Of a stretch of 64,000 bases of DNA, positions 26,250-35,214 are shown in pieces; position 1 is the first letter of the stretch, and each line of letters opens with the position of its first letter. The notes beneath the pieces were generated by a model that was given only the letters and a program-made list of their open reading frames with translations, was not told the origin of the DNA and did no database searches. Where the stretch lies: the NCBI RefSeq assembly GCF_039831995.1, contig NZ_JBDOIO010000003.1, positions 806,001 to 870,000 of the forward strand, given 5' to 3'. Made by a program: the position numbers and the translations under genes. The stretch comes from Paenibacillus pabuli (GTDB lineage: Bacteria; Bacillota; Bacilli; Paenibacillales; Paenibacillaceae).

Positions 26250-27233
26250 ATGACTCATCCTGGAACCTTTCACATCCACACTCACACTCCAAGGAGGCAT
26301 TCCATCCAGTGGCATTCATTAATTCGTGCGATATGGATGGGTAGTCTTGCCGTATACATCTTCCATTTGAACGCGAATGATTCTCTACATTATTATCTGG
26401 CACCAACGATGCAGCGTTTGTTGTTATGCTGTCCCATACCACTCATGTTCATTGCGGTCATTATGGCTTGGCACGGACTTTTCGGTCACGGCCAGATTCA
26501 TTGCGACTGTGAGCATCCACCTCCGTCCGGATGGCTTCGAAGCTTGGTGACCTACGGTCTGATTATGTTTCCCCTGTTACTCGGCTTTCTACTGCCTGAT
26601 CAAGCACTCGGAAGTTCCATGGCCAGTCAGAAAGGCATGTCGCTATCTTATGCTCCTCCCGAAATTCGGCGTAAAGAGCCTGCACCAGAGGAACCTGCCA
26701 GACTCAATGTCCAGGATTTCGCACAGAATCAACCAACCGCTGCAGCCGGGTCAGTGAGTAAAGTCCAATTTATTCCTCCTGATGAATACAGCCGAGAATT
26801 TGCTGAGTTGGCGGAAAAATTATATGCAGAACCGGTCATCCAGGTCTTTCCCGAGATTTTCTCGGAAACGCTTGGAACCATTGACATGTTTCAACGACAA
26901 TTTGCAGGCAAGCCGATCTCCCTCACTGGCTTTGTCTATCGAGATGAAAGTATGGATCATGAGTCGCACTTTGCGCTTGGTCGGTTCCTCGTCATGTGCT
27001 GCCCGGCAGATGCGGCGCCATTTGGCGTAATGATTCACATACCGGATGCCGACACCTTCCCCACCGACAGCTGGGTACAGATTGATGGCAGCATCGGTTC
27101 TGCCCAGGTGAATGGCAAGGACACCATTGAGATCCGAGCAACGAAAATAACTCCGGTTTCCGAGCCATCCACGCCTTATATTTACACCAACGCGGATTCT
27201 GTCATGGCCTATGAGAAACTCCAGAGTGAATAA
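26250..27233 (+). CDS. TIGR03943 family membrane protein (YcgQ-like, DUF1980)
   Basis: A 327-residue protein. A His-rich N-terminus (HPGTFHIHTHTPRRH) is followed by two or three pairs of membrane helices up to about residue 125, a Pro/Ala/Glu-rich linker, and a soluble C-terminal domain (LTGFVYRDESMD, LGRFLVMCCPADAAPFG, WVQIDGSI) typical of TIGR03943. The start is the ATG at 26250 with AGAGGTG upstream. It follows the DUF318 permease with a gap of 170 bases and is presumably co-regulated by Zur. The biochemical function is unknown. Confidence 0.82.
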   Translation: MTHPGTFHIHTHTPRRHSIQWHSLIRAIWMGSLAVYIFHLNANDSLHYYLAPTMQRLLLCCPIPLMFIAVIMAWHGLFGHGQIHCDCEHPPPSGWLRSLVTYGLIMFPLLLGFLLPDQALGSSMASQKGMSLSYAPPEIRRKEPAPEEPARLNVQDFAQNQPTAAAGSVSKVQFIPPDEYSREFAELAEKLYAEPVIQVFPEIFSETLGTIDMFQRQFAGKPISLTGFVYRDESMDHESHFALGRFLVMCCPADAAPFGVMIHIPDADTFPTDSWVQIDGSIGSAQVNGKDTIEIRATKITPVSEPSTPYIYTNADSVMAYEKLQSE

Positions 27234-27310
27234 AGAGATCATTTTGCACATTTCCCTACTTGAGGGACTGGACAACATTTCACAAAAATATACGCAGAGT
27301 TTTTAAAAGC

Positions 27311-27334
27311 GATATAAAGAGATATAAAGAGATA
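27311..27334. repeat. Decamer tandem repeat
   Basis: GATATAAAGA occurs twice in a row followed by a third partial unit GATA. It lies in the 169-base AT-rich gap between the converging TIGR03943 and ABC permease genes. No function is apparent, and no other feature was seen in this gap. Confidence 0.6.
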
Positions 27335-27402
27335 GAAGGCACAGTTGAACGTGCATCGTCTCCTTCCAAATGTATTTCTATGCAGAAGCATTTTCTAGTA
27401 AA

Positions 27403-28113
27403 TCATCGTTGCTCCATGTTTTGCAACCATTTAACCGTCCCAATGAAGCCTACCAGTCCTATTAAAAACACCAGAAAATAACTGATACCTTCCAAGGGGA
27501 ATAATGCGATGCCGTTTTCCTTCAAATGCAAAGCAGGTACAGACCAAGGCAGATACGTGCCAATGGCAGTCGGACCGAATACCAATGCCAGCATCAAAGT
27601 TGTAAAAGCAAAGCCGATCGGCACCAGATAACCGCGCGATATACAGGCCAATAAGGCAAGAGGTGCACTTAATAATAGGTGGAGAGCGCCAATGATAAGT
27701 ATTAGAAATAAATAATGTTGTACAATTGCAAACGAAAAGCCAGGAAGCCCAACAGCAAAACCAAGCACTAAGGCATATGCAAAGCTGATCAACATCATTA
27801 CAGAACACCAGAAAATAATTGCGATATATTTGGCAATCGCTACTTTACCCCGAGATATAGGCAAAACGAGCAAATCCTTGAGCGTCCGATCAGAATACTC
27901 ACGGCCAAATGTCCAGCTTGTCACCAATCCAAACCCCAGCAGCCCAAACACGGATGCATACAAAAACGCAGTCCGTTCAAAAAAAGAAGGCCAATCGGGC
28001 TGTCCCAAGAACAACGTGATGACAAACAATATAAACAGAAGGGTGCCCCATAAAACAAAGGATCGACGCAATTTGTAAACTTCAACGCTACAGGCAGTCG
28101 ACAATGATCTCAT
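27403..28113 (-). CDS. ABC-2 type transporter permease
   Basis: A 236-residue membrane subunit with six hydrophobic segments and a short N-terminal cytoplasmic stretch (EVYKLRRSFVLWGTLLFI), typical of BcrB/NatB-like permeases. The segment TFGREYSDRTLKDLLVLPISRGKVAIAKY between helices 2 and 3 is the usual coupling region. The gene overlaps the end of the ATPase gene by 26 bases and shares its transcript. Exporters of this kind remove peptide antibiotics or lipids; the substrate cannot be named. Confidence 0.87.
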   Translation of the reverse strand: MRSLSTACSVEVYKLRRSFVLWGTLLFILFVITLFLGQPDWPSFFERTAFLYASVFGLLGFGLVTSWTFGREYSDRTLKDLLVLPISRGKVAIAKYIAIIFWCSVMMLISFAYALVLGFAVGLPGFSFAIVQHYLFLILIIGALHLLLSAPLALLACISRGYLVPIGFAFTTLMLALVFGPTAIGTYLPWSVPALHLKENGIALFPLEGISYFLVFLIGLVGFIGTVKWLQNMEQR

Positions 28114-29035
28114 TCCGTTTTCCCTCCTCTGCTCCGATTACTTTGAGAAAGTAATGTTCCAAGTTTTCTTCTTCAATGTTAAGCATGGTGAGCGGCACTT
28201 CATGATGAGTAAGCAATCTCGCAATATGTTCGGGATGCTTCACGGCATGATCATCCTGAAGTGCAAGGCAGTTATTCGAAGTCGAATGTACTGCATACCC
28301 GGAGTCTGAAAGAATAGCTTGAGCCTTCCGGGCATCCTTCGTTCCGACCATCAGCTGCTTTCGGCGGATGGTTTCAAAGTCTTTTGCTGTCAGTTCTTCA
28401 AGCAAAACGCCTTTGTGAATAATGCCGATTCGAGAAGCCATTTTGGACATTTCCTCAAGGATATGGCTCGATATAAACACGGTAATCCCTTGTTGAGAAG
28501 CTAGAGCTTTCAGCATTTCCCTTATCTCGACAATTCCGGCTGGATCAAGTGCATTGGTTGGTTCATCAAGAATCAGAACGTCCGGCTTATGAATTAACGC
28601 TTTGGCCAATCCAAGTTTCTGCGCGTTACCAAGTGACAAATCTCTTGCCTTACTATCCGCATATTGGGTCAAATTCAATTGCTCCATAATTTCGTCAACT
28701 GCCCTCGGAACCGGTAACCCTCGCAACCTGGCCATCAAATTCAAGTTTTCCCTAACCGTAAAGTTAGGGTAGGCATAAGGAACTTCCACCATGTAACCTA
28801 CTCGTCTCGACAAATCTGGATTCCCATTCGCCCAGCGCTGACCAAACAAATACACTTCTCCGGAAGAAGGCTTACTCATTCCGAGAAGAGTCCGAATGGT
28901 TGTCGTTTTCCCTGCGCCATTCAATCCCAGAAATCCATAGATTTCTCCTTTTTTAACGGAAATCGAAACGCGATCTACAATGACTTTATTTCCGTATTGC
29001 TTTGTCAGGTTAACGGTTCGAATAATTTCTTCCAT
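28088..29035 (-). CDS. ABC transporter ATP-binding protein (BcrA-like)
   Basis: A 315-residue ATPase of the drug/antibiotic exporter class. Walker A is GLNGAGKTTT near 37-46, the signature LSLGNAQKLGLAKAL near 130-145, Walker B DVLILDEPTNALDPAG, and the switch His is in ISSHILEEM. The 100-residue C-terminal extension is usual for BcrA-type subunits. AAGGA precedes the ATG. It forms a two-gene operon with the ABC-2 permease. No sensor kinase/regulator pair of the Bce type is adjacent, so inducibility by antibiotics is not indicated. Confidence 0.9.
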   Translation of the reverse strand: MEEIIRTVNLTKQYGNKVIVDRVSISVKKGEIYGFLGLNGAGKTTTIRTLLGMSKPSSGEVYLFGQRWANGNPDLSRRVGYMVEVPYAYPNFTVRENLNLMARLRGLPVPRAVDEIMEQLNLTQYADSKARDLSLGNAQKLGLAKALIHKPDVLILDEPTNALDPAGIVEIREMLKALASQQGITVFISSHILEEMSKMASRIGIIHKGVLLEELTAKDFETIRRKQLMVGTKDARKAQAILSDSGYAVHSTSNNCLALQDDHAVKHPEHIARLLTHHEVPLTMLNIEEENLEHYFLKVIGAEEGKRNEIIVDCL

Positions 29036-29134
29036 AGAAACAGTCCTTCCCGTATCATCAATTTAAACTCAGTTCATTAATAATGCCGGCAGTCACCTGA
29101 GATGTTGTAAAAGATCGCCGCCGGCTTTTCCAAA

Positions 29135-30700
29135 TCAGTTTTCGCGATAAATGGAATTCAAGTAATTCGAAATCGATGCGGTATCATCAGTGGAGGTGCG
29201 CAGTGCGATGTGACCGTCGGGACGAATCAATACGAGTTCACTACTTGCTACATCGTAAATTCGATAGGCATTCCCTGCTGTGTCGATTATGCCTTCCGCC
29301 CCCTCCACCTTCGTTGGCACGATATAATGCACATGGAGTTCGTCGTTGGTGAGGTTCTTCAGCGAAGGATCGATGCTGTTTGCAAAAGCCAAAAGCGTCC
29401 ACTGCGGGCCGCGCAATAGGTCAAAGACGCCTCCTGCAAACCCGGTGCCTTGCAGGCCCGTAGCGTTAGGAGCACGATCTCCTGGAAATGAACGGGTAGC
29501 ATTCGTTCGAGCAGACGGGCGGGTAAGAGAACTTGACCGATAGGAAATGAGAAGCCCACTCGTCAGATCGTCGGATATAGTGCTTAAGGATTGGGACAAC
29601 CCTCCGCCTTCAGTCGCCGTTCCTATGACCCCTCCCATCTTTTTCGTGCTGTCCTCGAGCACGGCTTTAGCTACAGGGCGACGCTCCTCATCGTACGTGT
29701 CGAGTAAGGCGGTGTCTGCTCCGTGTAAGACGGCGTCCAGCTTCCATCCAAGGTTGTATGCATCCTGCATCCCCGTATTCATGCCTTGGCCGCCAGCGGG
29801 CGAATGAACATGAGCGGCGTCGCCGGCAAGAAAAACCTGGCCGTTGCGGTAACTTTCAACCATACGGACGTTGACCCGGTAGATGGACAGCCAGGAAGCA
29901 TCCGTGAACCGAACACGTCCGGCCCCGGCGCGCCGGTCAAACATGGCCTGATACGCCTCTAGCGACGGCTGCTCTGGTTCTTCGATGTCTGCCGGAATTG
30001 TTGCCTGCAGTTGCCAAATATCGGATTTCGGCAGCGGTGTTACCCCGACCATCCCCTCCGAAGATGTCCAGATATGGATACGGTCACGGTCCAACCCTTC
30101 CAATCGTACATCGCCAAGATACCATCGCTCATCTTCGTGTGTTTCTCCAACCAGCGGTAACTGAATCAACTTGCGGATATTGCTTTTGCCCCCGTCGGCG
30201 CCGACGACATAACGAGCGCGAATCAACTCTTCTCCTTGTGGTGTTTTCACGGTTACCGTTACACCATCCAAATCCTGAACAAGCCCTACTGCTTCCATGC
30301 CTAATTCAACTTGACCGCCAAGCATTGCATATCGGTCGCGCAATGCTTTTTCCACATCAAATTGAGCAATCCAGACCGGATCACGATAGGGTGTCTCAAG
30401 TTCGGCGCTGGCTGCAGCGGTAATAGCCGGCTTGTCCACACTCCTGCCATCTGCAGTATAATAACGAACAGGCAAATCCACGACACCCGTTTCAATAATG
30501 TAACGAACGGCCTCCAGATCATCGACGACTTCAAGCGAGCGGGGCTGGATTGCTTTGGCGCGTGACGCTACGTTATATAAGGCGCTTCGTTCAATAATAC
30601 GATGGTCGACGTTTCGACGGACAAGGTCGCAGGCAAGTGTAAGCCCTGTTGGTCCGGCTCCGACAATGAGAACATCAACAGAAGACTGCACGGTTTTCAT
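29135..30700 (-). CDS. FAD-dependent aromatic monooxygenase (PheA/TfdB family)
   Basis: A 521-residue flavoprotein hydroxylase. The FAD dinucleotide motif is GAGPTG at 14-19, the DG motif is VVGADGGKSNIRK, and the third FAD/ribityl motif is VFLAGDAAHVHSPAGGQGMNTGMQDAYNLGWKL. A thioredoxin-like C-terminal domain follows. Relatives hydroxylate phenols or polyketides, and some inactivate antibiotics. The start is the ATG at 30700 with GGGAGGA upstream; the frame continues open to 30967 but that part is antisense to the TetR gene. It is divergent from the TetR regulator across a palindrome, a typical substrate-inducible arrangement (inference). Confidence 0.87.
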   Translation of the reverse strand: MKTVQSSVDVLIVGAGPTGLTLACDLVRRNVDHRIIERSALYNVASRAKAIQPRSLEVVDDLEAVRYIIETGVVDLPVRYYTADGRSVDKPAITAAASAELETPYRDPVWIAQFDVEKALRDRYAMLGGQVELGMEAVGLVQDLDGVTVTVKTPQGEELIRARYVVGADGGKSNIRKLIQLPLVGETHEDERWYLGDVRLEGLDRDRIHIWTSSEGMVGVTPLPKSDIWQLQATIPADIEEPEQPSLEAYQAMFDRRAGAGRVRFTDASWLSIYRVNVRMVESYRNGQVFLAGDAAHVHSPAGGQGMNTGMQDAYNLGWKLDAVLHGADTALLDTYDEERRPVAKAVLEDSTKKMGGVIGTATEGGGLSQSLSTISDDLTSGLLISYRSSSLTRPSARTNATRSFPGDRAPNATGLQGTGFAGGVFDLLRGPQWTLLAFANSIDPSLKNLTNDELHVHYIVPTKVEGAEGIIDTAGNAYRIYDVASSELVLIRPDGHIALRTSTDDTASISNYLNSIYREN

Positions 30701-30748
30701 GGATAGAATCCTCCCTTGTTTATTAATTTGATATGCTACATTCGCTAT

Positions 30749-30768
30749 ACTACACCGTGCAGTGTAGT
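30749..30768. promoter_or_regulatory. Probable TetR operator
   Basis: ACTACAC-CGTGCA-GTGTAGT: perfect 7-bp half-sites around six bases. It lies midway between the divergent monooxygenase (start 30700) and TetR gene (start 30822), so it can control both promoters. Confidence 0.7.
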
Positions 30769-30821
30769 TTGTAAAGTGGAACTCATTTTTGATAGTATAC
30801 CTGTAAGGGGGAAACGTAAGC

Positions 30822-31475
30822 ATGGATAACACGGAAAACAAAAAAATCCGCAAAGGCTCTTCAGACAAACGAGCCAAAATTATTGGAGCGGCACGAGACC
30901 TGTTTCTTTCAGATGGGTTTGATCGCTCCAGCGTCGATGCAGTCGCAGCCAAAGCGGGAGTTTCCAAACGGACCGTTTATGATTATTATGGCGACAAACA
31001 GAACTTGCTGCTTGCTGTTGTGGAAGAAACCAGTCGGGCGGTTCTGGACATGATCAAGCAAGGGATATCAGACTACCTCTGGGAATTCGAGGATCTGGAG
31101 CAGGCGCTCATCTTATTCTGCGAACAATTCGTAGCTTCTGCGAACGGTTCGTCCGATTACAGCGCTCTGATCCGTCTGGTTACAATGGAAGCCGCCAACC
31201 TGCCAGCCTCGTTTTTAGAAAAGCTGGATAACGCAACGGAAGAGGGGATTATCAGGAGGTTTACCGAGTTTGGACAAACCGGACTGCTCGATGTGCCAGA
31301 TCCTGTAATGGCTACAAAGCACTTCGCTGCCTTAACGTTTTTATTGGTATTTGATCAACCGAGAAAAACGGGGACTTTTGAAGAGGAACAAACCAAACGT
31401 ATCATCACTGAAGGCGTACGCGTCTTTCTTTGCGCTTATGCACCACGTACCGATCAAAACGAAAATCAAAACTGA
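30822..31475 (+). CDS. TetR family transcriptional regulator
   Basis: A 217-residue repressor. The N-terminal DNA-binding domain runs from about 17 to 62, with FDRSSVDAVAAKAGVSKRTVYDYYGDKQNLLLAVVEE as the helix-turn-helix. The C-terminal domain (ALILFCEQFVASANG...RLVTMEA) resembles the TetR_C (AefR-like) ligand domain. AAGGGGG lies upstream of the ATG. It is divergent from the flavin monooxygenase, which it probably represses until an aromatic or antibiotic ligand binds (inference). Confidence 0.88.
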   Translation: MDNTENKKIRKGSSDKRAKIIGAARDLFLSDGFDRSSVDAVAAKAGVSKRTVYDYYGDKQNLLLAVVEETSRAVLDMIKQGISDYLWEFEDLEQALILFCEQFVASANGSSDYSALIRLVTMEAANLPASFLEKLDNATEEGIIRRFTEFGQTGLLDVPDPVMATKHFAALTFLLVFDQPRKTGTFEEEQTKRIITEGVRVFLCAYAPRTDQNENQN

Positions 31476-31550
31476 TCGCCATTTTACTTAACGATAAAAG
31501 ACTGGTGGGCAGCTAATTTAACGTAAATATACGCTAAGGACGCAAAGAGA

Positions 31551-31585
31551 AAACCCGAAACCATAAATTATGGCTTCGGGTTTTT
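31551..31585. terminator. Bidirectional terminator
   Basis: AAACCCGAA-A-CCATAA/TTATGG-C-TTCGGGTTTTT: a 16-bp stem with one mismatch and a single-base loop, A-rich before and T-rich after. It separates tetR (plus) from pdp (minus). Confidence 0.88.
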
Positions 31586-31628
31586 CGGGTACAGATCGAA
31601 GATGAATCACACTCTGATGACCTGATAT

Positions 31629-32930
31629 TTATTCAGTTACGATATCATGAACGAGCACAGGAGCATCGGCATGATCTGCAATCGTAATATTTTCTTTGAT
31701 CTTCGCGATTACGTCTGCCACATCCTCACGATTGGCATGGATCGTTACCAGTGACTCCCCAGCTTTCACCGGGTCACCTACTTTTTTGTTCAGCATCAAG
31801 CCGACAGCAAGGTCGATCTCGGACTCTTTTGTCGCACGGCCCGCACCAAGCAGCATCGCAGCGGTACCGATCTCGTCCGCAACGATTCCAGCGACATAAC
31901 CATCCTGGTCAGCCGGAACTTCTATCAGATATTTTGCCTGTGGCAGACGATCCGGATGGTCGACTACAGACGCATCGCCACCTTGGTTGGCCAGGAAATG
32001 CTTGAATTTCTCCAGTGCCTTTCCGTTCTGGATCACTTCTTTCAATTTCTCTTCCGCTTGCTCCAAGGAGTCTGCTTTGCCCGCAAGGAATACCATTTGG
32101 CGTCCAAGAGCCAGACACAGTTCTTCCAGGTCTTTCGGTCCTTTACCTTGCAGTGTCAGGATAGCTTCTTTTACTTCAAGCGCGTTACCGATCGCGAGGC
32201 CCAGCGGCTGGGACATGTCGGAGATCACCGCCATCGTTTTGCGCCCTACATTGTTACCGATGCTGACCATGGCATGTGCCAGTTCTTTTGCATCTTCTGT
32301 CGTTTTCATGAATGCACCCGCACCCGTTTTTACATCCAGTACGATGGCGTCTGCGCCTGCTGCAATTTTCTTGCTCATGATGGAGCTGGCAATCAGCGGA
32401 ATGGAGTTTACCGTTGCTGTAACATCACGAAGTGCATAGAGCTTCTTGTCAGCTGGTGTGAGATTACCACTTTGACCGATTACCGCTACCTTATGTTCAT
32501 TTACGAGTCTAATAAATTCTTCCTTCTCCAGCTCGACGTGGAAACCGGCAACGGACTCCAGTTTGTCTGTCGTTCCGCCTGTGTGACCCAGACCACGTCC
32601 GGACATTTTCGCTACAGGAACATCCAGCGCAGCAACGAGCGGCGCCAACACCAATGTCGTTGTATCACCAACGCCCCCGGTGGAGTGCTTGTCTACTTTG
32701 ATGCCTTCAATGGCGGACAGATCGATCGTTTCACCCGAATTGACCATCGACATCGTAAGATCAGCGCGTTCCTTGTCCGTCATATCCTTGAAGAAAACCG
32801 CCATCGCCCAAGCGCTGACTTGATAATCCGGAATTTCCCCTTGGGTATATCCTTGAACAACAAAATCAATTTCAGCTGTTGTCAGTTCTTTTCCGTCACG
32901 TTTTTTGGCAATAATGTCTACCATTCTCAT
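31629..32930 (-). CDS. pdp: Pyrimidine-nucleoside phosphorylase
   Basis: Splits thymidine, deoxyuridine and uridine with phosphate to free base and (deoxy)ribose 1-phosphate. The 433 residues equal the Bacillus enzyme. The phosphate site [12 protein letters not shown] is at 81-92 and the family signature [17 protein letters not shown] starts at 110. The C-terminal alpha/beta lobe contains [23 protein letters not shown] lies in front of the ATG. It is the last gene of the deo operon, separated from deoD by 234 bases containing a long hairpin. Confidence 0.96.
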   Translation of the reverse strand: MRMVDIIAKKRDGKELTTAEIDFVVQGYTQGEIPDYQVSAWAMAVFFKDMTDKERADLTMSMVNSGETIDLSAIEGIKVDKHSTGGVGDTTTLVLAPLVAALDVPVAKMSGRGLGHTGGTTDKLESVAGFHVELEKEEFIRLVNEHKVAVIGQSGNLTPADKKLYALRDVTATVNSIPLIASSIMSKKIAAGADAIVLDVKTGAGAFMKTTEDAKELAHAMVSIGNNVGRKTMAVISDMSQPLGLAIGNALEVKEAILTLQGKGPKDLEELCLALGRQMVFLAGKADSLEQAEEKLKEVIQNGKALEKFKHFLANQGGDASVVDHPDRLPQAKYLIEVPADQDGYVAGIVADEIGTAAMLLGAGRATKESEIDLAVGLMLNKKVGDPVKAGESLVTIHANREDVADVIAKIKENITIADHADAPVLVHDIVTE

Positions 32931-33014
32931 GATGATCTCTCCTCGTGTATGTGATTTATATAGAACACTTTGTGCAGAGTCCGTTTCGTCCCCGGATCAT
33001 TCTTCCAATCGCTG

Positions 33015-33066
33015 TTGTCTCCAAGTTTCTTTGAACCATTTTTCAAATGGAGAAACTCGGAGACAA
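33015..33066 (-). repeat. Long hairpin in the deoD-pdp gap
   Basis: TTGTCTCC (33015-33022) and GGAGACAA (33059-33066) form the outer stem. AGTTTC and GAAACT continue it after one mismatch, and CCATTT/AAATGG forms an inner stem. There is no T run, so it looks more like an RNA processing or stability element than a terminator. The remaining 100 bases of the gap show nothing else. Confidence 0.6.
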
Positions 33067-33164
33067 AGGCGAACGCTTCGCTTCTTCAGAATTGATTCCG
33101 GTGCCTTCACTACGTGCTTCACCAAAAGTTTCAATAGAAAACCAATTGATTTGAATAATAAAAC

Positions 33165-33872
33165 CTACAGCGTGATTGCTGTTTCCAGTGCTACGACCAT
33201 CATGTCGTTGAACGTTTTTTGGCGCTCTTCGGCTGAGGTTTCTTCACCGGTCAGCAAGTGGTCGCTTACTGTCAGAATGGTCAAGGCATTAACGCCAAAC
33301 TTCGCAGCAATCGTGTACAGTGCTGTTGTTTCCATTTCCACGCCGAGTACGCCGTGCTGCATCAATTTTTCGGTAACGGAACGATCGTCACGATAGAACG
33401 AATCGGAACTGAACACGTTACCGACATGGATTTTCAAGCCTTTGGCTGTCGCACGGTCATAGGCTTCTTTCAGCAAGGAGAATGTTGCGATTGGAGAGAA
33501 ATCATACCCGCCAAACACAAGCTTGTTCATGCTGGAATCCGTACAGGACGCTTGTGCCAAAATAACGTCACGAACACGTACATGCTCCTGCATACCTCCG
33601 CATGTTCCGACACGAATGAGGTTTTTGACGCCATATTCGCTGATCAACTCATTGGCATAGATGGCGAACGAAGGAATACCCATGCCTGAACCTTGCACCG
33701 AAATGCGGTGTCCTTGATATGTACCGGTAAAGCCCAGCATTCCGCGAACTTCATTATAACAAACGACATCTTCCAGATACGTATCCGCAATAAATTTAGC
33801 GCGCAACGGATCTCCCGGCAAAAGGATCGTTTCTGCTATATCTCCAGGTTTGGCTCCGATATGTGTACTCAT
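33165..33872 (-). CDS. deoD: Purine-nucleoside phosphorylase, DeoD type
   Basis: Hexameric-type purine nucleoside phosphorylase of 235 residues that splits (deoxy)adenosine, (deoxy)guanosine and (deoxy)inosine. Phosphate-binding Arg24 lies in [10 protein letters not shown], the RVGTCGG loop is near 87-93, the ribose-binding VEMETTALY is near 178-186, and the catalytic Asp is in [11 protein letters not shown]. The AGGAGA ribosome site precedes the ATG. It is the fourth gene of the deo operon, between deoB and pdp. Confidence 0.96.
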   Translation of the reverse strand: MSTHIGAKPGDIAETILLPGDPLRAKFIADTYLEDVVCYNEVRGMLGFTGTYQGHRISVQGSGMGIPSFAIYANELISEYGVKNLIRVGTCGGMQEHVRVRDVILAQASCTDSSMNKLVFGGYDFSPIATFSLLKEAYDRATAKGLKIHVGNVFSSDSFYRDDRSVTEKLMQHGVLGVEMETTALYTIAAKFGVNALTILTVSDHLLTGEETSAEERQKTFNDMMVVALETAITL

Positions 33873-34006
33873 GGTTTAAATCTCCTCCAGTTTATCCATT
33901 AATATAGTTACAGCAGGTTCCCGGACAGCCTAAGCTGCTCCGGTGAACCTGTCTAACTTATTTTCCAATCCAATCCTGCATCTGATTTCGATTAAACAAC
34001 CGTATC

Positions 34007-35185
34007 CTATTTCAAATCATTCAGGAAGCTTGTACCATACTCCGGCAATTGAACGCCAAAGTTATCGGCTACCGTAGCACCAAGATCTGCAAATGTATTG
34101 CGCAATTCAAGTTTCTTACCCTCGCTGAAACGTGGGGAATACACAAGCAGTGGCACATACTCACGTGTATGGTCTGTACCACGGTATGTTGGGTCGTTAC
34201 CATGATCAGCCGTAATGATGAGCAGGTCATCGTTTGTCATTTTTTCGAAAATTTCAGGTAGACGTGCATCATAATCCTCGAGTGCTTGAGCATATCCTTG
34301 AGGATCACGGCGGTGACCGAACAATGCGTCGAAGTCGACCAGGTTCAGGAAGCTGAGCCCTGTGAATTCTTCATCCATCGTCTCGGACAGTTTGTCCATA
34401 CCATCCATATTGGACACAGTCCGGACGGACTTAGTCACCCCTTCGCCATCATAGATGTCTGCGATTTTACCGAGGGCAATCACATCGAATCCCCCGTCCT
34501 TGAGCTCATTCATTACCGTACGGCCGAATGGTTTGAGCGCATAGTCGTGACGGTTGGCTGTACGTTTGAAGTTACCGACTTCACCAACGAAAGGACGAGC
34601 AATAATGCGGCCCAGCATGTATGGATCATCGAGAGTAATCTCCCGACAGAATTCACAAATTTCGTAAAGCTCTTTCAATGGAACCACGTCTTCATGTGCT
34701 GCTATCTGCAAAACCGAATCCGCGGATGTATAGATGATGAGGGCACCTGTTTTCACATGCTCTTCACCAAGCTCATCAATGATTTCCGTACCGCTGGCAG
34801 GTTTGTTCCCGATGACCTTGCGGCCTGTCTTCTCTTCGATGCGCTGAATCAGCTCATCCGGGAAGCCGTTCTCGAATACGCGGAAAGGCGTATCAATATA
34901 GAGTCCCATGATCTCCCAATGACCTGTCATGGTGTCTTTACCCCGGGACGCTTCCTGCATTTTTGTATAATACGCTTTAGGTGCATCCGCGACAGGAATA
35001 CCCTCGATTTCTTTAATGTTGGACAGTCCGAGACTTGCCATATTCGGCATGTTCAAACCCCCGCGTTCACGTGCAATGTGACCAAACGTATCCACATCGT
35101 AATCATCAAATTCTGCCGCATCCGGCGCTTCACCGATACCTACAGAATCCATAACGATCAGATGTACTCTTTTAAATGTTGACAT
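34007..35185 (-). CDS. deoB: Phosphopentomutase
   Basis: Moves phosphate from C1 to C5 of ribose or deoxyribose, linking the phosphorylases to DeoC and the pentose pathway. The 392 residues belong to the alkaline-phosphatase-like superfamily, with metal-binding [13 protein letters not shown] at the N-terminus, the phosphorylated Thr in [10 protein letters not shown], and [18 protein letters not shown] near the C-terminus supplying further Asp/His ligands. GGAAGGAG lies upstream of the ATG. It sits between nupC and deoD. Confidence 0.96.
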   Translation of the reverse strand: MSTFKRVHLIVMDSVGIGEAPDAAEFDDYDVDTFGHIARERGGLNMPNMASLGLSNIKEIEGIPVADAPKAYYTKMQEASRGKDTMTGHWEIMGLYIDTPFRVFENGFPDELIQRIEEKTGRKVIGNKPASGTEIIDELGEEHVKTGALIIYTSADSVLQIAAHEDVVPLKELYEICEFCREITLDDPYMLGRIIARPFVGEVGNFKRTANRHDYALKPFGRTVMNELKDGGFDVIALGKIADIYDGEGVTKSVRTVSNMDGMDKLSETMDEEFTGLSFLNLVDFDALFGHRRDPQGYAQALEDYDARLPEIFEKMTNDDLLIITADHGNDPTYRGTDHTREYVPLLVYSPRFSEGKKLELRNTFADLGATVADNFGVQLPEYGTSFLNDLK

Positions 35186-35214
35186 AACTCATGCACTCCT
35201 TCCAATTATCCGGC

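Noticed and set aside
29095..29125. GCCGGC/GCCGGC pair as terminator of the monooxygenase
   Set aside because: Only 6 bp with a 19-base loop, and the T run is on the wrong side for a minus-strand transcript.
30701..30967. N-terminal extension of the flavin monooxygenase by 89 codons
   Set aside because: It would run antisense into the TetR gene and cover the operator; the ATG at 30700 has a good ribosome site and starts the FAD domain.
31956..32954. 332-codon plus-strand open frame
   Set aside because: Antisense to pdp; composition (many Cys, His, Arg, Phe) is typical of a shadow frame.
34286..35182. 298-codon plus-strand open frame
   Set aside because: Antisense to deoB, no family resemblance.
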